NCBI GenBank assembly: GCA_004299145.1
Contig: SCQD01000034.1
Coordinates: 1 to 42,265, forward strand
Direction: 5' to 3'
DNA from: Methylococcaceae bacterium
GTDB taxonomy: Bacteria > Pseudomonadota > Gammaproteobacteria > Methylococcales > Methylococcaceae
DNA: 42,265 nucleotides
Below, one piece after another: positions 18,300 through 26,100 of the stretch. The notes beneath the pieces were generated by a model. That model ran no database searches. It was not told where the DNA came from and saw nothing but the letters and a program-made list of their open reading frames with translations. Each line of letters starts with the position of its first letter. The first letter of the stretch is position 1. The position numbers and the translations under genes were made by a program.

Positions 18300-19335
18300 G
18301 GTTGATACCCGTAAGATGCCAAGGGTCGGTGGTGGTAGGACAATCGATCAGGCGGACGCCGTAGCGCCGCGTCAGGTTTTGCAAGCGGGTGCTCAGAGCG
18401 GCAAAGCGCTGCTGCTGGGCGGCCGCGGCGGCGGACGACAACAGCGCCTCGCGCGGGCCGTCGCTGATGCGCAATCCCCCGCCGCTGGGGGGTTGGCGCT
18501 CGAAGGGATCGTAAATAAACACCAGCACGACCTGGCAATGCGCGGCCAAACGGCCCAAGGCCAGTTCGCCGGCCTGCTCCAGCCCGCGAAAATCGCTGAG
18601 CAGGTAAACCAGGCTGCCGGGGCGGGCGTGGCGCGCCAGGCTGGTCAGCGACTGGTTGAAGCCGGGCTGGGAGCGCGACCGTCCCGCCCGCGCCAATCCC
18701 GCGGTCTTAGCGTTTATTTCAGCAACATGGATTCCAAAGGTCCCCTCTCCCCCCGGGAGAGGGTTAGGGTGAGGGGATTTAAATGAAGCTTTATCAATAT
18801 CGGCCCGCGCTCCCGGATGTTCGTCGACCAGGCATTGCAGCCATTGCAACAGCGCGCCGCGGCCATGGCGGGGCTTGTTTTCCACCAGTCCGCCGCCGCC
18901 GAGGATCTGGCCGCCCAGCCGGTCCCCGCGCCGCTGGGCGTTCCAGGACAATAAAGCGGCCAGGCGCGCCGCCAGCACCGATTTGAACACGCCGCGCGTG
19001 GCGAAAAACATGGCGGGACGGTAGTCGACGGCGATGAACACCGGCCTTTCGCGCTCTTCGCGGAACAGCTTGGTATGCGGGCGTCCGCTGCGGGCGGTCA
19101 CTTTCCAGTCCAGGCTGCGCACGTCGTCGCCCGCCACGTAGGGGCGGGTTTCATCGAATTCCATGCCGCGGCCTTTGCAGCGCGCCACGTAATTGCCGGC
19201 TTGCCGGGCCTGCACGCCCGACAAGGCATTGCGCGCGCCGGGCGCGCGGCCCATGGCCAACAAGTCTTCCAGGGTGACCGAAACGCCGTCGTGGGCGGGT
19301 GGGCCGACGCGCGCGGGTTGTTGCAAATTACTCAC
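18292..19335 (-). CDS. DUF58 protein carrying an in-frame palindromic insert
   Basis: 347 residues. The start is GTG 19335, overlapping the moxR stop by one base. The DUF58 core is present: GNYVARCKGRGMEFDETRPY, then DDVRSLDWKVTARSGRPHTK and EERERPVFIAVDYRPAMFF. The later VWA-like part has GSLVYLLSDFRGLE. Residues 186-199 (KSPHPNPLPGGEGT) do not belong to the family. They are the translation of an interspersed repeat at 18741-18782, and the disordered-looking stretch to about 225 may be part of the same insertion. The reading frame is kept, so the protein is probably still made. DUF58 proteins work with MoxR ATPases in assembly or maturation of envelope complexes. Confidence 0.9.
   Translation of the reverse strand: MSNLQQPARVGPPAHDGVSVTLEDLLAMGRAPGARNALSGVQARQAGNYVARCKGRGMEFDETRPYVAGDDVRSLDWKVTARSGRPHTKLFREERERPVFIAVDYRPAMFFATRGVFKSVLAARLAALLSWNAQRRGDRLGGQILGGGGLVENKPRHGRGALLQWLQCLVDEHPGARADIDKASFKSPHPNPLPGGEGTFGIHVAEINAKTAGLARAGRSRSQPGFNQSLTSLARHARPGSLVYLLSDFRGLEQAGELALGRLAAHCQVVLVFIYDPFERQPPSGGGLRISDGPREALLSSAAAAAQQQRFAALSTRLQNLTRRYGVRLIDCPTTTDPWHLTGINHA
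18741..18782. repeat. Interspersed palindromic repeat inside the DUF58 gene
   Basis: TCCCCTCTCCC and GGGAGAGGG are inverted halves around a CCGG centre, followed by TTAGGGTGAGGGGATTTA, which again complements the left arm TCCCCTC. Translated on the minus strand it gives SPHPNPLPGGEG, a peptide I recognise as the usual translation of a widespread bacterial repeat. It inserts in frame, without a stop. Confidence 0.8.
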
Positions 19336-20315
19336 TAGGGCACGGCCACGCGGGCGATCAATTCGGCGATCACCCGGTCGGTATCGATGCCCTCGGCTTC
19401 GGCTTCATAAGACAAAATCAGCCGGTGGCGCAGCACGTCGAACGCCAGCTCCTGGATGTCCTCCGGCGTCACGTATTGGCGGCCGGCCAGCCAGGCGCGC
19501 GCCCTGGCGCAGCGGTCCAAGGCAATGCTGGCGCGAGGACTGCCGCCGTACTGCAGCCAACCGGCCAGGGCGGGATGGTAAGCGCCGGGATTGCGCGTCG
19601 CCAGCACCAGTTGCAGCAAATATTCTTCCAGCGGTTCAGCCATGTGCACGTCCAGCACTTCCTGGCGGGCGGCAAACAATGCGGCCTGGCTTAAAGGGGT
19701 AAAAGCGGCCTCGGCCTGAGTTTTTTGGCCGCGCGCTTCCTCGCGCGCCAGGCGCAGTATGGCTTTTTCCTGGGCCGCATCGGGATAGCCGATTTTCAAA
19801 TACAGCAAAAAGCGATCCAGCTGCGCTTCCGGCAAAGGGTAAGTGCCTTCGTGCTCCAAGGGATTCTGCGTCGCCATGACCATGAACAGGGCCGGCAGCT
19901 TATAGGTTTCGCGGCCCACGGTGATCTGGCGCTCGGCCATGGCTTCCAGCAAGGCCGCCTGCACCTTGGCCGGCGCGCGGTTGATTTCGTCGGCCAGGAT
20001 CAGATTGTGGAACAGCGGTCCTTGCTGGAATGCGAAGCTGCCGTCCTGGGGGCGGTAAATATCGGTGCCCGTCAGGTCGGCGGGCAGTAGGTCGGGGGTG
20101 AATTGCACCCGGTGAAAATCGCCTTCCAAGCCCTGGCCCAGCACGTTGACGGCGCGGGTTTTGGCCAGGCCGGGCGCGCCTTCGACCAGGATATGGCCAT
20201 CGCACAACAAGGCGATGAGCAGGCGTTCTATAAAGGTGTGCTGACCGATGATGCGCTGGGCGATGTAGGTTTGCAGCTGGCGAAAAGCGTCTTGGGTGCT
20301 GGTGGTTGGGGTCAT
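19335..20315 (-). CDS. MoxR-family AAA+ ATPase
   Basis: 326 residues from the start chosen here (MTPTTSTQDAFRQLQ); ATG 20324 (MPVMTPTT) or a longer frame from 20378 are possible, and none has a clear ribosome site. Walker A GAPGLAKT (46-53) and Walker B LILADEINRAP are followed by sensor-1 region VMATQNPLEHEGTYPLPEAQ and LDRFLLYL, all MoxR hallmarks. MoxR ATPases act as chaperones for metal-cofactor or envelope complexes together with VWA proteins. First gene of the operon moxR-DUF58-DUF4381-VWA; it is divergent from the pilin operon. Confidence 0.93.
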   Translation of the reverse strand: MTPTTSTQDAFRQLQTYIAQRIIGQHTFIERLLIALLCDGHILVEGAPGLAKTRAVNVLGQGLEGDFHRVQFTPDLLPADLTGTDIYRPQDGSFAFQQGPLFHNLILADEINRAPAKVQAALLEAMAERQITVGRETYKLPALFMVMATQNPLEHEGTYPLPEAQLDRFLLYLKIGYPDAAQEKAILRLAREEARGQKTQAEAAFTPLSQAALFAARQEVLDVHMAEPLEEYLLQLVLATRNPGAYHPALAGWLQYGGSPRASIALDRCARARAWLAGRQYVTPEDIQELAFDVLRHRLILSYEAEAEGIDTDRVIAELIARVAVP

Positions 20316-20528
20316 GACGGGCATTGGGAATACAAGAGTGCGCTTAGTGTGGAGTGCGATGCCGCGAAATTCAACCATGCCTGCTCATCACCCCCGTGCC
20401 CCGCATGAGGACGCCATTAGCAATGTGCAAACTTGTGATACGACGCACGCATATTAAACCGCCGTTTGCTAACTTTGGCTTTACACTGCTTGCGACTATT
20501 GCCGGCAATTCCAGACGGGTGAAGGCAG

Positions 20529-21092
20529 ATGAACCGCAAATACCAACGTATGTCCACCACTAGCCACGCCAAGTGCGGCGCCCCGGGGTTCACGCTGCTC
20601 GAACTGCTGGTCACCATTGCGATCATGGTGGTCACGCTGATGATCGGCGTGCCTGCTTTTCGCGAAACGATCCAGAACAGCCGCCAGAGCACCCAGGCCA
20701 ACGAATGGACCACCGACATCAGCCTGGCCCGTAGCGAAGCGATCAAGCGGGGCGCCCCGGTGACGCTTTGCAAGCGAAATAGCGCCGGCAACGGCTGCGA
20801 CAACGCGGCCGACTGGGTTTCGGGCTGGGTAGTCTTTGCGGACGACAACGGCAACGGCGTCGTGGATGCCGACGAGCAAATCCTGCGGCTGCACGGCCCC
20901 CTCACCGGCCTGAGCAGCCTGCATTACCCCCAGAGCCGCATCACTTACGCCGCCAATGGCTTTGCCGCGGGCTACAGCGGCACCATGACTTTTTGCGACA
21001 GCCGGGGCGCGGACAAAGCCAGGGGCCTGGTACTGTCCAATACGGGCCGGCTGCGCGCCGCCAACAGTTCGGACACGCTGACATGTCTGTAA
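20529..21092 (+). CDS. fimT: Type IV minor pilin, FimT/GspH type
   Basis: 187 residues. A GAAGG site precedes ATG 20529. The class III leader ends in G before FTLLELLVTIAIMVVTLMIG, so prepilin peptidase should cut and methylate at Phe21. The GspH/FimT C-terminal domain shows QNSRQSTQANEW, ARSEAIKRGAPVTLCKR, the SGWVVFADDNGNG signature and GLVLSNTGRLR. Minor pilins of this class prime assembly and cap the pilus tip. First gene of fimT-pilV-pilW-pilX-pilY1-pilE; overlaps pilV by ten bases. Confidence 0.93.
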   Translation: MNRKYQRMSTTSHAKCGAPGFTLLELLVTIAIMVVTLMIGVPAFRETIQNSRQSTQANEWTTDISLARSEAIKRGAPVTLCKRNSAGNGCDNAADWVSGWVVFADDNGNGVVDADEQILRLHGPLTGLSSLHYPQSRITYAANGFAAGYSGTMTFCDSRGADKARGLVLSNTGRLRAANSSDTLTCL

Positions 21093-21541
21093 ACATCACC
21101 CCGCTGCGCGCACCAGCCTTCGGCTTTACGCTGATCGAAGTCCTGGTGGCCGTGCTGATTCTGGCGATCGGCCTGCTGGGTCTCGCGGAATTGCAGGTGG
21201 TAGGGCTGCGCAATAATCACAACGCCTATTTGCGCTCACAGGCGATTTTATTGGCTTACGACATCGCCGAGCGCATGCGCGCCAATCCCGTCGGCCTGTC
21301 CTCGGGCGCCTACCTGGGGACGGCCACGTCCGACGACTGCGAAGCCTCGACCTGCACCCCCCAGCAAATGGCCGGCTACGATCTCAGACAATGGCTCGAT
21401 GCCGTCGCCACGGCGCAATTGCCCAGCAGCAGCGCCAACATCACGGCCGGCGGGGCGATTTACAGCATCGTCATCTCCTGGTCCGAGCTGGAATACGGCG
21501 TATTGACGACCAAAACTTTTACCACGAGCTTTCAGCCATGA
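21083..21541 (+). CDS. pilV: Type IV minor pilin PilV
   Basis: 152 residues from ATG 21083; the frame is open further upstream but that part has no leader character. The prepilin motif is G-FTLIEVLVAVLILAIGLLGL, followed by ELQVVGLRNNHNAYLRSQA, a conserved PilV stretch, and AYDIAERMRANP. Four-base ATGA overlap with pilW shows translational coupling. PilV works in the tip complex with PilW, PilX and PilY1. Confidence 0.92.
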   Translation: MSVNITPLRAPAFGFTLIEVLVAVLILAIGLLGLAELQVVGLRNNHNAYLRSQAILLAYDIAERMRANPVGLSSGAYLGTATSDDCEASTCTPQQMAGYDLRQWLDAVATAQLPSSSANITAGGAIYSIVISWSELEYGVLTTKTFTTSFQP

Positions 21542-22503
21542 AGATTCGGCGAACCTTCCGCGCGCAAACGGGCATGTCGCTGGTGGAAATCATGGTGGCA
21601 TTGACGCTCAGCCTGATTCTCGTCGCCGGGGTCGGACAGATTTACGTCAGCAGCCGGCAAACCTACCGCATGCAGGACGCCCAGGCCAGACTCCAGGAAA
21701 ACGCCCGCTTCGCCCTGGAATTGCTGGCGCACGACATCCGGCTCGCCGGCTATCTGGGCTGCGGCAATTCCGCCGCGACCACGCCCACGCCGGCGGCCAA
21801 TGCGCCTGCGGTCATTCCCTCGGCGACCGTCGCCGTCATCAGCGGCGGCAACGACAATACCGGCGCGTTCAACGATCCCGATCCCGCCCTCGCAAACCCG
21901 CTGTCCACCGGCGTCATCAGCGGCACCGACGCCATGACGGTGCTGTTCGGAGAATACTGCGGGGGAACCACCACGGCCAACGTCAGCACCGTGAACCCGA
22001 GCGGCGCCCTCGCCGCCGGCAATACCTGCGGCATCGTGCTGGGCACGACGCCCCTGGCCATCGCCGACTGCAGCGCCACGCACATTTTCACCGCGGACGG
22101 CGCGGCGACGCCCTTGGGCTATACCTATGCGCCGGGCTCGGAAATCATGCTGTATCGCTCCTATACCTACTATGTCCGTCAAAACCCCGGCGGACAGCCG
22201 GCGCTATACCGCTATGACAATATCGGCGCGGACGACGAATTGGTGGAAGGCGTGGAAAACATGCAGATTACTTACGGCATCGACAGCGATGGCGACGGTT
22301 CCGCCAACCAGTACCTCACCGCCGACAACATCGCCGATTGGCGGCAAGTCGTGAGCATCCGTTTCGTGCTGACTTTCCGCACCACCGAGGACAACCTGAC
22401 CTCCAGCCCGAGAACCTATACTTTCGATGGAGCACCAGTCACCGATCATCGCTTGAGCCGGACTTACGCCTCGACCATCGCTCTAAGAAACCGGCTGCCG
22501 TGA
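21538..22503 (+). CDS. pilW: Type IV minor pilin PilW
   Basis: 321 residues. The leader MKIRRTFRAQTG is followed by MSLVEIMVALTLSLILVAGV, a methionine replacing the usual aromatic or leucine at +1 of the mature protein. YVSSRQTYRMQDAQARLQEN and ARFALELLAHDIRLAGYLGC are PilW hallmarks. The C-terminal part has VEGVENMQITYGIDSDGDGS and the usual ITVRFVLTFRTTEDNL-like strand. It starts on the pilV stop and ends seven bases before the pilX frame. Confidence 0.92.
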   Translation: MKIRRTFRAQTGMSLVEIMVALTLSLILVAGVGQIYVSSRQTYRMQDAQARLQENARFALELLAHDIRLAGYLGCGNSAATTPTPAANAPAVIPSATVAVISGGNDNTGAFNDPDPALANPLSTGVISGTDAMTVLFGEYCGGTTTANVSTVNPSGALAAGNTCGIVLGTTPLAIADCSATHIFTADGAATPLGYTYAPGSEIMLYRSYTYYVRQNPGGQPALYRYDNIGADDELVEGVENMQITYGIDSDGDGSANQYLTADNIADWRQVVSIRFVLTFRTTEDNLTSSPRTYTFDGAPVTDHRLSRTYASTIALRNRLP

Positions 22504-22510
22504 GTTCGCC

Positions 22511-23140
22511 ATGAAATCGATAGCTGACATATGTTGCTCCTCGTTTTCCTCGTTCCCACGGGGCCGGTTCACCTTTATATGCATGCGCCGCCGAGGCTCG
22601 AATAACGCATGGAAACGAGTAAAAAAATGCCGTATCCAACGCGGCGCGGCGCTGATCGCCAGCCTGGTTTTTCTGCTGATCATGACGCTGATCGGCGTCA
22701 CCGGTTTGCAGGTCAGTTCCATGGAAGAAAAAATGACCGGCAACATGCGGGACCGCGATCTGGCGTTTCAAGCGGCGGAATCGGCGTTGCGTGCCGGCGA
22801 GACCTTTATGACCGCCGCCACTTTGCCGGCGTTCGACGGCACTTCCGGCCACTACGCCACCTCGGCGGCACAACCCGCTTTTTGGGACAGCATCGATTGG
22901 TCCGACCCTGCCCAAACAACCACCTACAGCGGCGGCGCGCTGTCGAACGTCTACGCCGCGCCGGCCTACATCATCGAGCAACTCCCGGCCACCGCGGACG
23001 CGGCGGCCGGTAGCAGCGGCAGCCTGGAAGCCGGAATACCGCCCGCAGGCGGCAACGTCTCCTGGTACCGGATCACCGCGCGCGGCATGGGCGGCACCGC
23101 TCAAGCCGTGGTCGTGCTGCAGTCCATTTACCGGCGCTGA
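22511..23140 (+). CDS. pilX: Type IV pilus assembly protein PilX
   Basis: The conserved PilX core is QRGAALIASLVFLLIMTLIG followed by VTGLQVSSMEEKMTGNMRD and LAFQAAESALRAGE, with a C-terminal GTAQAVVVLQSIYRR. The start is uncertain. ATG 22511 follows pilW closely but gives an odd 44-residue Cys/Phe-rich leader. ATG 22583 gives MRRRGSNNAWKRVKKCRIQRG, a more normal basic leader. The DNA between them contains CTCGTTCCCACGGGGCC, resembling an interspersed repeat, so the leader may have been lengthened by an insertion. Located where PilX belongs, before pilY1. Confidence 0.9.
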   Translation: MKSIADICCSSFSSFPRGRFTFICMRRRGSNNAWKRVKKCRIQRGAALIASLVFLLIMTLIGVTGLQVSSMEEKMTGNMRDRDLAFQAAESALRAGETFMTAATLPAFDGTSGHYATSAAQPAFWDSIDWSDPAQTTTYSGGALSNVYAAPAYIIEQLPATADAAAGSSGSLEAGIPPAGGNVSWYRITARGMGGTAQAVVVLQSIYRR

Positions 23141-23172
23141 GCGCCGCCCTTAGCAACAACGCGAGAACCGTC

Positions 23173-26100
23173 ATGCATACCCTCAAAGCCTGCCTTGTGT
23201 GTATTTGCAGCCTGCTGTTCACTGCGGGCGTCGCATCGGTGGCGGCGGCGACCATAACCCCGGCGCAAAGGCCGCTGTTCATGTCGGTGGTATCGGGCAA
23301 GCCCAACGTCATGCTGATGGTGGACACATCGGGCTCCATGACGCAGAAAGTGGCGGCAAACAACGACACGCGCCTCAATATCGCCAAGCAGGCGGCCACC
23401 AATCTGGTGGATTCGCTGATACCGCCCCCCGGCTCCGATCCCAGCGTGCGCCTGGGACTGACCACCTACTACAGCAGCAACGGCGGCAAACTGCTGTTTC
23501 CGGTCGGCGACCTGGACGCCGCCCAGGCAGCCGCCATCAAAGCGCAGATCTCACAGCTCAAAGCCAGCGGCTACACGCCGCTGGCAACCACGCTATCCGA
23601 CATCGGCTATTACTTCGCGACCGGCAACACGACCAACAACCTGATTCTGCACCCCGGCAGAGCCAACCAGTCGACCGAACCCATGGCCTCGGTTTTCGCG
23701 CGCAGCAACACGCAGACCAGCGGCCTCTACGGCTTCGATCCCGCCGATACCCAGACCTGCACCGTCTCCACCCAGACGATTACGCCCAACGACATGCCGG
23801 CCAACGCCAATCCCACCTGCAACAGCATCGTCACCGGCGGAGCCGCGACTGCCGGCGCGGCGGGTTCCACCCCTCCGATCCAGATGATCGTGGTCGGCGA
23901 CCAGCCCACGCTGTGCACCGGCCAGCAAACCGGCAACAACTCGGTCTGCATGACGCAGAACAATGTCGGCAACAGTAGCGGCAGCCTGCCGGAATGTTCG
24001 CAGTGCGACAACGAAACCGCCCTGCCGGGCGTGGGCATCACCTGGGACAGCAAGCCGCCCGGTGCGACGCCGACGCTGGCGGTGGGAGCTTCCGCGCAGA
24101 TCGAAGCGCATGAAACCCCGAACGTCAGCGGCAGCTCCGTGTCTTTTTCCGGCGTCACCAACTCGGTCTGTTCCAAAGGCAACGACAACAACGTGAACTA
24201 TGCCGGCGGATCGCACACCCGGGCGACGATAAGCGGCACCGCAGACGGCGTCTGCCGGGTTTGCGCCACGATCAAGGACGGCGATAACCCGGTTTTTTCC
24301 TGGTCGCCCGGCGGCACCGCCTGGCTGAATGGGGTTTACTGCGGCGGTTACCACTATGGCGATCAGCAGTGCGACAACTGGAGCCATAGCGGATGCCAGC
24401 AAACCGGCGATACCTGGACCGATGCGTGGAACCACACGGGCTACGACGACCGCAGATACCAATGCAACAACAATGGTGATAACTGGTGTTCGGACTGGCG
24501 CAATTCTTCGCGCACCTGCCGCAACTGGGGCTCCAATTGCGGTTTTTCGCAAGGCGGCTGGAATCACAGCGGCAATGACGACCGCCGCTTTCAATGCAAC
24601 AACGAAGGCGACGACTGGTGCAGCGACTGGGATGAAACGACGCGCACCTGCCGCAGCTGGGGCTCGCCCTGCCACCGCGACACCGGCACCTGTGCCTGCA
24701 ATGGAACTTTATCGACTTGCGTACGCAAACACCCTTGCAATAAAGCACCGTTGGACATCACCATCGGCACCGGCGCGGCGGGTGGCGGCAGCGGCGCCAA
24801 TAACGGGGGCACGGGCGGGACGCTGCAAGGCAACCTGTGCTTCGACAACACCCAGTACTACACGATCCAGCAGTATGGCAGCACGGATGTTGCGGGTCCC
24901 TACCTGGGCAAAAACCTGAACTGGTATTTCAGTCAGCCCGGTTTTGTCCAAGGCAGTCTGGATTTGCCGCCGACCAGCACCACCACCTGCAGTGTAACCA
25001 ACAACGACAAACGGCCCATCCAGAGCTATTGCCAGAAAAGCTTTGCGGTCCTGATCAGCGACGGCTTGCCCAACGGCGACCGCAGCGTCGGCAACCTGCT
25101 GAAAGATTACAGCGGCGACTGCGCAGCCGGTCTATGTAACGCCACCACCAACAGCGTGCACATGCCCGGCACCGCGCAGCCTTTGCTGAGCACCGGCAGC
25201 GCCTGCAACAACACCAATACCAGCACGGGACGCTACTACCTGTCCTGCCAGAACGGCGCAAAAGTCGGCCGCGCTTACGAGTCCAACGGCAGCGATTACC
25301 TGGACGACGTCGCCCTGGCCTTGTACGACATGGACCTGCGGCCCGATCTGGGGGCGGCGCAAAAAGCCACCAGCCACCTCAAAAACAACCTGATCACTTA
25401 CGCCATCGGCTTCGCCGACCCCAGCCTGTCGAGCAATTCCGTGCTGAACGCCGCCGCGACGCTGGGCGGCGGAGCTTTTTACTACGCCGCCGACGCGCAA
25501 GCGCTGGCCGATGCCCTGGACAGCGTCATCGGCAATATCTCCGCAAAAGTGGGTTCGTCGGCTTCGGTGGCCACCAACTCGTCGCACTTGCAAAACAATT
25601 CGGCCATTTTTCAAGCCAGGTTCGACAGCGGCGGCTGGACCGGCAGTTTTCGCGCATTCCCCATTGCGCCCAGCGAGGACCTCAACAGCAACGGCATCCT
25701 GGACGCCGGTGAAGACGCCAACAACAACGGCAATCTCGACGGCGGCAGCGTGGGTTCGCTGCTGTGGGACGCCGCGGAACATATCCCTGCCTTTGCCGCC
25801 CGCAATATCCTGACTTACCGTCCCTATGCCGGCGGCGCCCACGGGACAGGCGCGCCATTTGAGTGCGGCAGTTTGAGCAGCCCCCAAAAAACCCTGCTGG
25901 GCATCGCCACTTGCGCCGGCACGGATCAGGGCTATTGGCGCTTGAATTACCTGCGCGGCGATTGGAGCCACGAAGAAATCAACAGCAAGCGCAAGGACCC
26001 CGACACCATCCGTTCCAGCGTCGCCGGCGACCGGATTTTCCGCAATCGCACCGTGCTCGATCAGGTGACCGGCAACGCGCTACAGCCGGACCCCTGGGTG

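Noticed and set aside
20485-20510. Sigma-54-like sequence TGGCTTTACACTGC before fimT
   Set aside because: GG and GC are nine bases apart instead of the required ten, and bases around them fit poorly.
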